A stretch of 64,000 bases of DNA from NCBI GenBank assembly GCA_947685225.1, contig CANTUV010000051.1, positions 186,001 to 250,000 of the forward strand, written 5' to 3'. The position numbers were made by a program, and so were the translations under genes. Below, one piece after another: positions 31,449 through 43,493 of this stretch (within the stretch, counting starts at the first letter, position 1; the number at the start of each line of letters is the position of its first letter). Under the pieces are notes generated by a model. The model searched no databases. It worked only from the letters and a program-made list of their open reading frames with translations, and was not told the DNA's origin. The DNA is from Garcia nutans (Eukaryota > Streptophyta > Magnoliopsida > Malpighiales > Euphorbiaceae).

Positions 31449-32900
31449 GACTGGCTGATTCTTTTAAGTAATTTGAAGATAGATTCACAGATTGTGGTGA
31501 GCTTTGCTATAAACCTACTAATGTACTGCAATTTGCCAATGAACTCCTGAACTTCTCTCTCCATCTTAGGGGCTGGCATATCCCTAATTGCCTTAACCTT
31601 GTTAGGGTCATTCTCAATGCCATTTGAACCAATCACATGTCCTAACAATTTGCCTGAGGTAACCCCAAACACACACTTCTTCAGGTTTAACCTTAGCTTA
31701 TACTTTACCTCTCTCTCGAAGAAAAATTCTAAGTTTTGGAAGTGTTGTTCCCTTGTATCCGACTTCACCATCATATACTTCAATTTCTTTAAGCATCATA
31801 TCATGAAATAATATGGTGGCCATCTTTTGATAGGTTGCTCCAGCATTCTTTAACCCAAACGGCATTACCTTATAACAAAATATACCCCATGTAGTAGTGA
31901 AAGCAGTTTTGGCTTTATCCTCTTGGGCCATTAACACTTGGTTGTATCCGAAAAATCCATCTACAAACGTGTGTAGCACGCTAGAGGCTGTACTATCAAT
32001 AAGAACATCTATATGGGGTAATGAAAAATTATCTTTAGGGGAAGCCTTGTTTAAGTCTCTATAGTCCATATAGACCTTAATTCTTCCATCTTTCTTTGGC
32101 ATGGGTACTATGTTGGCTAGCCAATCTAGATAATCTATTACTTCAAGGAACTTTACTTGTATTTGTTTAGTGACCTCTTCTTTAACCAATTTATCCCATT
32201 CAGGTCTTAACGGCCTAAGCTTTTGTTTGACGAGTTTCATGTGAGTGTAAGTAGGAATCAAATGTTCGGCTATGTCTCGATCTATTCCAGGCATATCCTC
32301 ATAAGACCAAGCAAATACTTCTTCATATTTTTTAAATATTTTTTCAAATCTCTCTCTCTCATCAAGAGTAAGGTCGGATACTATGCTAATGTTTTTAGAA
32401 TTTTTGGTTGTTCCTAAATTTAATGATTGTGTATCAACAAAGTTAATATTAAAGATGCTCATGTAACCACTATTTAAATGTATGTAGCCATCAGGAGAAG
32501 CATCACAAAAGTAAGCAAAATCAAACTTTATTGCATTCATTTTGGAAAAGAAAACATCATCATCCTCATACAAAGAAAACAAATTAAAATCAAAAATAAA
32601 ATCATTATTCTCAAAATCATAAAGCAGAACATTTTCAAACTTCTCTTCAACCAGGATAGCAATCTCCTCTGGAGTCTTTTCGGCTTTCAGGATAACTTTC
32701 TTCTCTTCTTCTAGATTAGGCTCCTTGTCGGCTGGCAGGGTGAGCTCTTTCTTCACTTGTTCTACTAACTCGGCAACATCAGTAAAAATCTCAAAACCCA
32801 GGATCAACTTTCTCATGAACATGATTGGCTTGGGCTTTCCTTGGAGTGGTCCCATGTTTGGAGCTTTGACAAAGATCTCTTCAAGTGGTGTGAAGCTCAT
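31409..32900 (-). pseudogene. Reverse transcriptase and linker of T4, catalytic motif deleted
   Basis: The linker (FAWSYEDMPGIDRDIAEHLI) and RT fingers (LRPLRPEWDKLVKEEV, YLDWLANIVPMPKKDGRI, MDYRDLNKASPKDNF) and palm (DGFFGYNQVLMAQEDK, MPFGLKNAGATYQ) are in one long frame. Compared with T2, 11 bp are missing near 31774, exactly at the YVDD codons, which deletes the Asp pair and shifts the frame. The thumb (KKCVFGVTSGKLLGHVIG) continues in another frame at 31409-31783. RT activity cannot remain. Confidence 0.9.
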
Positions 32901-32947
32901 CTTCTCATTCTTCTTTAGATGAACATCTTTGCTAGCTTCTTCATACC

Positions 32948-34011
32948 CTAACCCTTTCTTGGAAATTTGAGTCTTGAATATGGAAGCTTTATCATACCAG
33001 TCTTGCCCTTTCCAAGACCAACACCAGAAAGGTAGCTCATGTTCTTCATTATGTTCAAGACCTTGGAGTCCACTACTTCATCATCAGAAATTATAGCTAC
33101 TTGGAAACCATTGAGATGCCTCTTTACCATTAGAGCATTAACAACCTCATTATCTTAGGCCTCAATGACCACCATCTCATCTCTATTAGGAAACTTGATC
33201 TTTTGATGAAGGGTAGAAGGAACTTCACCAAGAGGATGAAACCACAGTCGTCTCAAAAGTAGAGCAAAAGTAACAGGTATGTCCAAAATAATAAATTCAA
33301 TAATAGATTCAATTAGACCAACCTTCACAAAAGCATTGAAAGTCCCCTCGGCATGCCTCTTGGTATTGTCATAAGCCCTAATGGTTACCTAGGTTGGGCT
33401 TAGATCCCTCATTGACATAGCTAGCTTTGACAATATTTTAAGAGGACAAACATGTATGGTGGACCCATCATCAACTATCACACATGGAGTCCTTTTTCCT
33501 TTGATTTCTACTTTGATAAAGAGAGGACGGATGTGATCTCTCCCCTCTTCCGATAAATCCGCATCTAAGAAAGATACCATTCCCATATTAACTTAGCTCT
33601 TCTTTTGAATATCTTCACACTTCATTACTCCTTCATCTTTTTATGAATTTAACCAGCTCATCCGATGTTATAGAGGTGGAAATTGGCATGCTAGCCAAGA
33701 CCTTGGCCATAGTTTCACGGTGCTTTTTAGAAGTGGCCAATAAGTCCCAAATGCTAACACTTGCTTGGGTTCTCTTCAACTGTTTAAGCACAGTGTCATC
33801 TTCCTCTTCTTTGTTCCCTATTTCAGCTTTCTTTCCTTTATTAGCCTCTACTTCCTTAGGTGGTGGCCTTTCATAAGGCTTACAAGATCTAGTGTTCATT
33901 ACTTCATCTTCTTCAGGCTCGGACTAGGTCCATTCCTTCTTGGGTTCAAGATCATCATCATTATTGATTGAGTCCCAAAGCTCATTCACAAAATAGATTG
34001 CTACTTATTTA
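32948..34011 (-). pseudogene. Protease and gag C-terminal linker of T4
   Basis: This is the homologue of T2 9836-11010. The linker (KEVEANKGKKAEIGNKEEEDD, TQASVSIWDLLATSKKHRETM) precedes the retropepsin with CVIVDDGSTIHVCPLKIL (active-site DDGS) at about 33490-33430. Several stops and frame breaks occur (near 33633, 33587, 33389 and 33150). The start of this segment joins the gag at 40901 once A5 and one target copy are removed. Confidence 0.82.
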
Positions 34012-34016
34012 CCCAC
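34012..34016. repeat. Target-site duplication of A5, left copy (CCCAC)
   Basis: CCCAC directly precedes the LTR start TGTTGCGC and recurs at 40896-40900. The flanks match uninterrupted T2 sequence near 11012. Confidence 0.95.
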
Positions 34017-35926
34017 TGTTGCGCTCGAATTAAGTATACTACAAGCGGCACTCAAAAGTATATGAGGTAGCTGTAGCAAAGGTTATCGCCCTAAGGTCGT
34101 TTCCCCAAGAAGGTGTGGTTCATAATAGCTTGATTAAAGCAATTAAATTAAAAGTGAGAGTTTGTTGTTTGGAATGCTAAAGAACAATTTAAACCTAAAA
34201 TTAACGTACGTAGGGTTTGATGTGTGTGATGGGTGCACAAGATCAATTCACTTCTTGGAAAAGTGCCTAGGGTTATAGGTCCATTCAATCAAAGCTGAAT
34301 TCTCAATTAACCATTAACATAGCCTTGTAATTAATTTGTTCCTTAAGGTTAATTAGTCAATTACCAATTCATTAGTTCTCACATTCATGAATTAGCAATA
34401 ACCAATTATTTTACATTACCAAATTAATGAAACCCTAGAACTTATATTTCTAATTCATTCATAGGGTAGTCGATTGCATAATTCTGATACCAAATTTCAC
34501 CTCTCGGTCCTTCATTCAATATCTAGAGATCAATAGGTAGCTAATCTATTAACCTAGCATACAATCCAATGTAATCAACCAACAACAAGGTACATCAATG
34601 GAAATATCAAATCAAATCATTCAATCAAATATACTACAAACCCTAAGCATGGGTTTTTAGCTCAACATCATCAATTTAAAACATTCATTCAACTCAATAT
34701 AAATCAAATACAAATTGGTCAATTGCAATATCAATTCTCTTAATATAACAAAAACAATATTGAAATGAATTAAAAGAGAGAATAGAAAAACCCCTTGTGA
34801 AGATGCCAAGAGTAGGATTGCTAGTCTTCCTCCTAGCTCCACTTTTGATGTTTGATGAAGAACTCAAGCCCTCTTCAATTGTTGATTCCCCTTTTGCAAT
34901 ATGGAATGGAGCTTTCTCAAGTCACCAAACCTTTGGATGATTATGCCTTTGGAAGATAGAAAGGAGCTTTCTCAAGTCACCAATCCTATCAATGAAGCTT
35001 CTTCAACCTTCAAGAGCTTGTTAACCCAACTTATCCCAAAGAACCAAATTCAAACTTGTCAATGGAAGATGGAGAAGATGAAGATGGAGGATGAAGATGA
35101 GGGACAAGGAGAGTGTCACTCTCTCCTCATCCCAAAATATGTTTTCCCTCTCCTTCTCTTTTCTTTTCTCTAACTCCAACCCTAGCCGTCCTCCCTTTTC
35201 TTGAAAATCCTTATTCTATTATTGATACGCAACCTCAGCTCCAAAAATCTGCGTTTTCTTTTATCCATGAGTGACACGGCCAAGCTCAAGTGAACTTGGC
35301 TGTGTTTGAGGTGATTGGAGGGACACAGCCACAAGCTTGGCAGTGTCCCCTGAGGGTGTCCTCTTCTGCCTGCATATATGTTTCTTTGGAAGCTTGGCCG
35401 TGTTTAAGAAGTTTGGAGGGACACGGCCATAAGCTTGGCCGTGTCCCCTCAGTGTGTTCGCTTCCGTGTAATTTTCTTCTTTTCTTCTTTGGAGTGGTGA
35501 GTGACATGGCCAGTTTGGAGGAAGCTCGGCTGTGTTTGACAAATTTGGTGAGACACGACCACAAGCTTGGCCGTGTCCCTTGGGTGTTTCTCTCTCTGTT
35601 GCTCATTTTCCTTCTTTTCCTTCTCTTCTTTGGCTTGTTCTTTGATTTGCTCTTTGAGTGAGACACGGCCAAAGGCTTGACCGTGTCTCTGGGTGTGTCT
35701 GCTTCTGCCTTGAATTTCTTTTGAGGGACATGGCCGAGCTTGCTTTGGCTTGGCCATGTCTTGCTTGGTTCATGCTTTTCTTGCCCTGTTTTGATCTTCC
35801 AAGGGTGTTTTTGTACCTAAACCTAAAAACAACACTTTAAACACACTTAAAACAACAATTAATCAAAACATTAACTAAAACACACATAAAAACATACTAA
35901 AAACTAGTACAAAAATGACCTAAACA
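34017..35926 (-). mobile_element. 3' LTR of A5 (1910 bp)
   Basis: On the - strand it runs TGTTTAGGTC (ending 35926) to GAGCGCAACA (34017). Its TATA-like position (near 35216-35226) reads TATCAATA where the 5' LTR has TATAAATA. Confidence 0.95.
35270..35760. repeat. GACACGGCC array, A5 3' LTR
   Basis: GACACGGCCAAGC, CTTGGCCGTGTCCC, GACATGGCC and similar blocks alternate. Several units here carry C-to-T or G-to-A changes relative to the 5' LTR array (for example GACACAGCC and GACACGACC), so decay can be followed unit by unit. Confidence 0.9.
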
Positions 35927-35927
35927 A

Positions 35928-35965
35928 CTACCCACACTTAACTCCTTGCTTGTCCCCAAGCAAGG
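35928..35965 (-). other. Polypurine tract and stem-loop of A5
   Basis: On the - strand CCTTGCTTG, loop GGGA, CAAGCAAGG (35944-35965) forms a perfect 9-bp stem, followed by AAGTGTGGGTAG next to the LTR at 35926. Compared with A3 and A6 a U-A pair has become C-G with both partners changed. Confidence 0.88.
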
Positions 35966-37180
35966 CTAAAATCAAAACACACTAACCAGATGAATTTTGT
36001 TAAGTTCAAGAGTTATAAATATGCATCAAGACTTCCCTATCCCTAAATCCACAATCAATATCGAATCAACAAAATTGACACCAATGCAATTACGTGGCTT
36101 TTCATGCATAACCAATGTTGTCACTCCCTCACCAACTCTTACAAGTGTTTGATCATGGTGGTGTTTACACTCATAACAATCAATGAAAGATTATTGCCAT
36201 AGGCTTGCTTATCAATCAAATCTCCACCACAAAATAACAATCAAGCATTAATCAAAAGGTCTTTATTTTGGTTGTAATGGGGCTAAGGTAAAGGCATGGT
36301 ATTTAGGAAATGTGAGCTTAATCATTAAGTTCAAGAGCACTTCAAAAATGAAGTAACCAATCATATGTATTACTAACAATCCCAAAACACCTTCCTCTCA
36401 TATACCCATTGACATTACAGAGCTTTTCAAGGGAACTCACTTATTACATTTTGCAATGATACATTCCAACCCTTTCAACAAGAACAACAATTATTCTTAT
36501 TATATATATATATATATTTTTTTTTTCTTTATTTTATTTTATTTTATTTTTATTATTTTGTTTTGCAAGCTTAAACCTACTAAATTTAACCCCACACTTA
36601 ATTCATCACAACACTCGGTCATAAACGCTCTTAAAATGCTCTTGACCTAATGAAAGGGTAAGAGTTAAACAACAAGGTCCAAGCTAATTATGTTGTGAAA
36701 AAGAAAGAAAAGGAAAAATAAAATAAGCTCAAAATTGGCTAACTAAGGTTGAATATAGGGTTGGTCTTTTTAAGCCAAAGTGGGTTCACCTAATTGCCTT
36801 AATCATCTTGATGCCAAATTGAAATTTTTTATGTAGTCTTAAAAAGCATTTCAAAGCAAGTTCTAGCAAATCATCAATCAAAGATGTTTACCCATAAAAA
36901 GAATAATAAGTTGATGGCTCAATTCCTCACTAGGTTAATGGCAATGCAAAGAAAAACCAACAAAATTGATAATAAGCACCAATTCTACTCAATTCTCAAA
37001 TTCATGCTTTAAAAATTCAAAGGTCATCTATTAACAATTTTATAACAATTGAACTTTCTAAAATTCATTTATTCAAAGAAAAACATTAAAAACATTAACT
37101 AAAACTTAAACAAAAACAAGTTAAAAGTAAAAACACAAAAACATAAAATGCAATTAAAAGTAAAAACATAAAACACCAAA
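35966..37180 (-). other. A5 noncoding 3' region
   Basis: AT-rich and homologous to the 3' regions of A3 and A6. It contains (AT)n/T-rich simple sequence at 36500-36560 and no ORF-1 remnant that I can recognise. Confidence 0.75.
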
Positions 37181-37183
37181 TGC

Positions 37184-37220
37184 ACCCCACACTTAAAAAT
37201 TCACATTGTCCTCAATGTGA
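37184..37220 (-). other. Internal stem-loop plus polypurine-like tract (A5)
   Basis: On the - strand TCACATTG, loop AGGA, CAATGTGA (37201-37220) precedes TTAAGTGTGGGG (37184-37195). It is the counterpart of 23438-23475 in A3, with one stem pair changed on both sides. Confidence 0.7.
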
Positions 37221-37242
37221 GCATTCATACTACAGAGAGAGT

Positions 37243-38796
37243 TTAGATGATACCTAATTTCCATCTTTCCCATATACGATATGTGGGGCTCCTTCCACCC
37301 ATAATGCAATTGGAGCCCATGACTGAGAGGATGAATACCATGCAACTTTGAAAAGTGCCCAATGTATTGAAAAGCCTAGGTAGCATTCTTAGGGGAGCAA
37401 TTGTCCAAAAAGAACATGTGAGGGTTGTCTTAGCTTGATTTTTTAATGCTATAGGGACGTAGTAAGAACCTTTTTCAGTTTGCAACATGGTTTTATATGG
37501 TTTTTGCTTGTTCTCACCACCAAGAGTGGGAGAGATTATAATTTGTTGCATACTGTATTCCCCAACCAAAACATCTTTCAAAATTCCTGGGGTCTTTTTA
37601 AGTTCAACCAAGTTTGGTTGAATGTGTTCTACATTCTCTTTAGCAATTTGAAGTTCTCCCTCAACAATCTCATTATTCTCTAGTAAATTGCTCTCATCAA
37701 TTTCTAATTTAGAAGAATTAGGCTCTACTTCTATGGTCATGGCCACCTCAAGTTTATCTACACTATCTTCACTATAGGGCATGTCATGGAGTTTAGAAAG
37801 TTGCATACCTTGTTTCTCTGCATTCAGCTTACTTGGGAATGGGATTGGTGGCATATAAGGATTTGGAGGTTCATGCAATTTTGTCGAAGTTGATGCTTTC
37901 AAATTCTCCTCCTCCTTTGATTGAATTAACTCCTCTATGTTTGATTGCATTTCCTCGCCATCTTCTTCATTGTTAGTTCCTACATTAAAGGAATCACAAA
38001 AATCGTTATATATTACCTGTTTATTCTTAAAATTTGTGATTACCTCTATTTGCTCCAATTGGCTAGGAAATTCCTCCTCTTGGTGTGCTTGGAGTTGATG
38101 TGCCAATTGCCCAAGTTGCATTTCCACCCTCTTCAATGATTCTTCCAAAGAATCTAACCTCTCATTACTTCTTTCCTGAATTTCTGTGCTAATTTGAATG
38201 TAAGCATTCAAATCATCTTCCACTGTTGATTTCTCGAATTGATCATGGTTTTGTGAGCTAATTTGAATGAAGGCATTCAAACTATCTTCCAAAGTGGGTT
38301 CCTTAAGTTTATTTTGATTTTGCACGCTAATTTGAATGAAGGCATTCAAATTATCTTCTAAGGTAGGTTCCTTAAGTCGATCTTGATTTTGTGCGCTAGT
38401 TTGAATGAAAGCATTCAAACTATCCTCCAATGTGGGTGGCTTAAGGTACTCTTGATTTGAATATTGTTCTTGAGAGTAAGAACTTCTTATTTAAGGTTGA
38501 AAAAAATTTGGAGGTGGAATGTGCTGCTGGTTTTCCCCAGAAAAATTTGGGTGGCTTCCCCATCTTGAATTATAAGGTTTGGGGCATGGGTCATTTCCAC
38601 CCATTTGCTGGAAACTGTCATAGGCATATTCGTCCTCTTGCCTCTCTTGATATTGTCCATAACCAAATGAACACATGTTTGCACTATGTCCTGCAATGCC
38701 ACATGCTGAACATACTCCTCGAGTAGGCATAGGTGTTTGTCCTCTTGCATTTAGCATCTTAAGTTGGTTTGTTAATTCTGCTAATTGCCATGCCAT
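37243..38796 (-). pseudogene. Gag remnant of A5 with zinc knuckle and 23-residue repeats
   Basis: It begins about 165 bp after the primer site with MAWQLAELTNQLKMLNARG, which in A3 lies two-thirds into Gag; the capsid domain is missing. The zinc knuckle CSACGIAGHSANMC is intact. The frame breaks near 38491 and continues in another frame from 38430 with four tandem copies of an EDxLNAFIQISxQNQ unit (23 residues), then LDSLEESLKRVEMQLGQLAHQL (coiled coil) and NPYMPPIPFPSKL. Unrecognised sequence follows in place of the protease. It would keep RNA-binding and oligomerisation parts only. Confidence 0.82.
38190..38442 (-). repeat. In-frame 69-bp tandem repeat, four copies
   Basis: The landmark GCATTCAA occurs at 38204, 38273, 38342 and 38411, a period of exactly 69 bp. 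Copies differ slightly, and all keep the reading frame. A3 and A6 have one copy at this place. Confidence 0.92.
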
Positions 38797-38961
38797 GTTA
38801 GAATCAAGGTTATCATCATAAACCCCTGAGTACCTTGAAATTGCTTATTTACACAAGGCACTTAGCAACTTAAAGAAAACAAACAAATAATTAAATTGAA
38901 AGAAAAATAAAACAAACAAACAATGAAAAGAAAAATCAAACTATTACTACTGCGACAGCCT

Positions 38962-38979
38962 TCCCCGGCAGCAGCGCCA
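38962..38979 (-). other. Primer-binding site of A5 (tRNA-Asp type)
   Basis: On the - strand it reads TGGCGCTGCTGCCGGGGA, 6 nt from the 5' LTR at 38986. Confidence 0.9.
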
Positions 38980-40184
38980 AAAACTTGTTGCGCTCGAATT
39001 AAGTATATTACAAGCGGCACTCGCAAGTATACGAGGTAGCTGTAGCAAAGGTGATCACCCTAAGGTCGTTTCCCCAAGAAGGTGTGGTTCGTAATAGCTT
39101 GATTAAAGCAATTAAATTAAAAGTGAGAGTTTGTTGTTTGGAATGCTAAAGAACAATTTAAACCTAAAATTAACGTACGTAGGGTTTGATGTGTGTGATG
39201 GGTGCACAAGATCAATTCAGTTCTTGGGAAAGTGCCTAGGGTTATAGGTCCATTCAATCAAAGCTCAATTCTCAATTATCCATTAACATAGCCTTGTAAT
39301 TAATTCGTTCCTTAAGGTTAATTAGTCAATTACCAATTCATTAGTTCTCACATTCATGAATTAGCAATAACCAATTACTTTACATTACCAAATTAATGAA
39401 AACCTAGAACTTATATTTCTAATTCATTCGTAGGGTAGTCGATTGCATAATTTCGATACCAAATTTCACCTCTCGGTCCTTCATTCAATATCTAGAGATC
39501 AATAGGTAGCTAATCTATTAACCTAGCATACAATCCAATGCAATCAACCAACAACAAGGTACATCAATGGAAATATCAAATCAAAGCATTCAATCAAATA
39601 TACTACAAACCCTAAGCATGGGTTTTTAGCTCAACATCATCAATTTAAAATATTCATTCAACTCAATATAAATTAAATACAAATTGTTCAATTGCAATAT
39701 CAATTCTCTTAATATAACAAAAACAATATTGAAATGAATTAAAAGAGAGAATAGAAAAACCCCTTGTGAAGATGCCAAGAGTAGGATTGCTAGTCTTCCT
39801 CCTAGCTCCACTTTGATGTTTGATGAAGAACTCAAGCCCTCTTCAATGGTTGATTCCCCTTTTGCAATATGGAATGGAGCTTTCTCAAGTCACCAAATCT
39901 TTGGATGATTATGCCTTTGGAAGATAGAAAGGAGCTTTCTCAAGTCACCAATCCTATCAACGAAGCTTCTTCAACCTTCAAGAGCTTGTTAACCCAACTT
40001 ATCCCAAAGAACCAAATTGAAGCTTGTCAATGGAAGATGGAGAAGATGAAGATGGAGGATGAAGATGAGGGACAAGGAGAGTGTCACTCTCTCCTCATCC
40101 CAAAATATGTTTGCCCTCTCCTTCTCTTTTCTTTTCTCTAACTCCAACCCTAGCCGTCCTCCCTTTTCTTGAAAACCCTTATTC

Positions 40185-40195
40185 TATTATTTATA
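40185..40195 (-). promoter_or_regulatory. Probable TATA box of A5 5' LTR
   Basis: On the - strand it reads TATAAATAATA, about 45 bp downstream of the last array block, the same relation as in A3. Confidence 0.65.
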
Positions 40196-40237
40196 CGCAA
40201 CCTCTGCTCCAAAAATCTGCGTTTTCTTTTATCCATG

Positions 40238-40742
40238 AGTGACACGGCCAAGCTCAAGTGAACTTGGCCGTGTTTGAGGTGATTGGAGGGACACGGCCAT
40301 AAGCTTGGCCGTGTCCCCTGACGGTGTCCTCTTCTGCCTGCATATATGTTTCTTTGGAAGCTTGGTCGTGTTTATGAAGTTTGGAGGGACACGGCCACAA
40401 GCTTGGCCGTGTCCCCTGAGTGTGTTTGCTTCTGTGTTGTTTTCTTGTTTTCTTCTTTGGAGTAGTGAGTGACACGGCCAGTTTGGAGGAAGCTTGGCCG
40501 TGTTTGACAAATTTGGAGGGACACGGCCACAAGCTTGGCCGTGTCCCTTGGGTGTGTCTCTCTCTGTTGCTCATTTTCCTTCTTTTCCTTCTCTTCTTTG
40601 GCTTATTCTTTGATTTGCTCTTTGAGTGAGACACGGCCAGAGGCTTGGCCATGTCTCTGGGTGTGTCTGCTTCTGCCTTGAATTTCTTTTGAGGGACATG
40701 GCCAAGCTTGCTTTGGCCTTGGCCATGTCTTGCTTGGTTCAT
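40238..40742. repeat. GACACGGCC array, A5 5' LTR
   Basis: There are several paired blocks. The best conserved read GGGACACGGCCA, CAAGCT (or a variant), TGGCCGTGTCCC near 40287-40315, 40386-40415 and 40528-40557. The spacer AAGCT differs from AGTCA in A3, yet the arms are the same. Confidence 0.92.
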
Positions 40743-40895
40743 GCTTTTCTTGCCCTGTTTTGATCTTCCAATGGTGTTTTTGTACCTAAACCTAAAAACA
40801 ACACTTTAAACACACTTAAAACAACAATTAATCAAAACATTAACTAAAACACACATAAAATCATACTAAAAACTAGTACAAAAATGACCTAAACA

Positions 40896-40900
40896 CCCAC
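40896..40900. repeat. Target-site duplication of A5, right copy (CCCAC)
   Basis: It matches 34012-34016. T4 gag sequence resumes directly after it (CATAGCTTGTTCAAC). Confidence 0.95.
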
Positions 40901-42320
40901 CATAGCTTGTTCAACTTTGCTAAACACCAGTTCTTCTTTGGTTGCTTCTCCACCCACATCTTAGAAAGAAGACATGATAAAACTTTCATGCAAACCTCCT
41001 CCAATCATGAAGGTCACCGGTGGTGGTACTCTATTGAACCTTGGCAATGGATTTATTTTTGGTGCTTGGCTTGTTGGGCTTGGGCAGCTTCCCACTATCA
41101 ATCAAATTCTGGATCTCATGCCTTAACCTAACACATTTATCCATGTCGTGCCCTTGCATTTGATGAAATTGACAAAATGTCTTAGTGTCAAAATTAGGTG
41201 GAAGAGGGTTAGGCAAAGGACGAGGATTTAAGGGTTGTAACAATCACTTCTTTTATAGCTTATTGAGGACCCAAGATAGCAGCTTCCCCAATTTTAATAA
41301 CTACCTTCTTCCTCCTTGGCCAGTCTCATTAACATCAACTGCCTTTTGCATGCTTTGGTTACTAGACTGGTAGTTTCCTTTCTCATTCCTTCTTGTTGAA
41401 AAGCAGTTCTTCTTTCTTTTCCACTCTTCAATTTGTAGACCAGCTTGCAAAAGTTCCTTGAAATCCCGAATGAGTGTATGAGACATCCTTTTGCGAAGGC
41501 TAGGTAACACTCCTCTCACAATCATTCTAATTTGACCGGATTCATCAGGCCTTCTCTTAAGCAATGCAACCTTATTTCTTCACTTCTTCATATAGTACAC
41601 GAAGTTTTCGTTCGGCCTTTGTCTAATGGAGTTCACCTCTATTAGAGTAACATCCAATTCAGCATTGTATCCATATTGTTGGATGAAGGCCTTGTATAGC
41701 AAATCCCAGCTATTTTGCGTGCCATCATTTAAGGTATTGAACCAATTTTGGATAATATGATCCAATGAGAGCATGAAGTACCTTAGAGTTTGAGCCTTAG
41801 TAGCTCGAGCAGACTGCATAGCAGTGATATATTGCTTCACATGGAGGTGAGGATTTCCGATTCCATCAAACTTTGCAAAGGATGGCATCTTGAACTTGTA
41901 CGAAACTTCTTCATATAGCTCAAACAATTTGTCAACTTCAGACATTTCTTTGGTTTTCAACTTCTTTTCAAACTTCTTTTCTAGGTTAGCAATCATCTTC
42001 TCAAAATCTAAAGTTTCAGTTTTCTCCACAACTGATCTTTCAACAATCTTCGGCTCCTTCTTCTTATCTTGAGGATCTTGGAAGTATTGAGCCCAGTCAT
42101 TCTCATAATCAATGACCACCTTGTCATCATCAAAAGCCACTTCACCAACTTTAGCCTTCCCTTTGACCTTTGGCTTCTTGGTGCTAGCAGATGCTTCGAT
42201 ATTGTTTTCTAAAATTGCAGCCAATTGGTTCTTCATGGTCTCAGCCAGGGTCTCCTTTAGTTCTTCTATTTTAGCATTGAGGGCGTCGTCCATCATTCTT
42301 TGAATTTGTTCGGGCTCCAT
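40901..42320 (-). pseudogene. Gag of T4, 5' part
   Basis: It starts at ATG 42318-42320 (MEPEQIQRMMDDALNAK). A Lys/Glu-rich region leads to the gag domain (KFDGIGNPHLHVKQY, LRYFMLSLDHIIQNWF, AFIQQYGYN). A TGA at 41580-41582 replaces a Trp codon that T2 retains (KRWRNK). After further frame breaks the Cys/His cluster FCQFHQMQGHDMDKC follows at about 41180. A5 interrupts the gene at 40900/40901. An open frame upstream of the ATG to 42617 is partly conserved in T2 and T7. Confidence 0.85.
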
Positions 42321-43473
42321 TGCTTTTGGTGAAAAAGTGATTGAGTCGCTGCTAGATTCTTCATCTCCGGCATAGCTCGGATTATCGTAAGCTTTTGGAC
42401 TATCGTAATCTAGGGCTATGAGCCAGAAAGATGAATGATATGTGATGCAAATGTATGTATGCATGTACAAGTAACAAACAAATAAGGATAAATAGGACCT
42501 TCCTTCCAACCTTATAACTTCCACACACGGATGGCGAGTCTCATTTTCTAGGTATATGGTTAATAAAATACTAACATGGGGTATCTTATTTTCGAATAAT
42601 TTTCTCGAACGTTTCAATCAATAGTTATATTTTAGAACATGGAAATCAGTTCGTGATAATTCCCATTAATTAGGTTTTAATCCATCCAATCATCTAAAGC
42701 AGCTTTATACTATATTGGATTAAAACTAAATTAAGAGGTTTATTATAAATAGATTTCTCACTTGAAAAAGTAACTAATAATTCATGCCAAAAATAAGCCC
42801 ATGATTAATAATTCTTAGTATAAATTAGGCTCACAATTGATTTTTGGTATTTCATAATTAATCTAAATATTCGTAAGCTCTTTTGAAAAGGTTGTGAAAA
42901 TAATTTTGTTTCTAAGCCCATTGTAAAAAGACTTTTAGAAAAAAAAAATGGATTTTGGGCTTTGTATTTGGGTCATGAGAAAAGAATTTTTGACTTGTTT
43001 TGAAAAAGTTTTATGTCTAAAGACCAATTTGAAAATTTTAAAAATAGATTTGGTATTTTGGATTTAGAGAAAAATTTTATTTTGAGCTTACAATGTACTT
43101 AGGTCATATTAGAAAAAGAACAAACCAAATAAGCCATGATTTAGACCAAGATAAATTAACCATAGTCAAACAACAAGCATTTGGGATAAAACCTAAGGAA
43201 AGTAACTAGGCCAATTACATGAGCTTTAGTCTTTGGGTTAAAAGTCTTAGGTTCCCATAGCAAGTATTTACCAAAAGGTACAAGGCTATGACTGGTTATG
43301 CCATGCTCGATCTCCATACCTTGAGTGAAAGTATGGTATCCCTTACATAACACAACATGGGTAACATGAGCATCCTAACTCATGCACACGATGCAATCTA
43401 ATATGATGCAATGGATAATATCATGATAAGAAAGAATATAATAATATAAAGACCAACAGAATCAACTTCTCTT
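42321..43473 (-). other. T4 5' leader
   Basis: Homologous to the T2 and T7 leaders. A 3' splice-like CTCATAG (AG at 42416-42417, - strand) precedes the conserved upstream frame. No independent gene is seen. Confidence 0.7.
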
Positions 43474-43492
43474 ATCCCCAGTGGAGTCGCCA
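43474..43492 (-). other. Primer-binding site of T4
   Basis: On the - strand it reads TGGCGACTCCACTGGGGAT, one base from the LTR end at 43494. Confidence 0.87.
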
Positions 43493-43493
43493 C

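Larger units (their letters stand above)
34017..40895 (-). mobile_element. Reduced Athila-type element A5 (6.9 kb), complete ends
   Basis: Two LTRs of 1910 bp each (34017-35926 and 38986-40895), primer site and polypurine tract, and a CCCAC duplication. The 3.06-kb interior codes only for a gag remnant without capsid domain (37243-38796). There is no protease, RT, RNase H, integrase or ORF-1. The LTRs have equal length and differ at only a few percent of positions by eye, so it transposed more recently than its host T4 despite coding for nothing complete. Confidence 0.93.
38986..40895 (-). mobile_element. 5' LTR of A5 (1910 bp)
   Basis: Same length and ends as 34017-35926. The array (40238-40742) lies upstream of a TATA element, and a GGGACAAGGAGAGTGTCACTC segment and direct repeats of GGAGCTTTCTCAAGTCACCAA (39875 and 39931 region) follow downstream. 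Confidence 0.95.
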
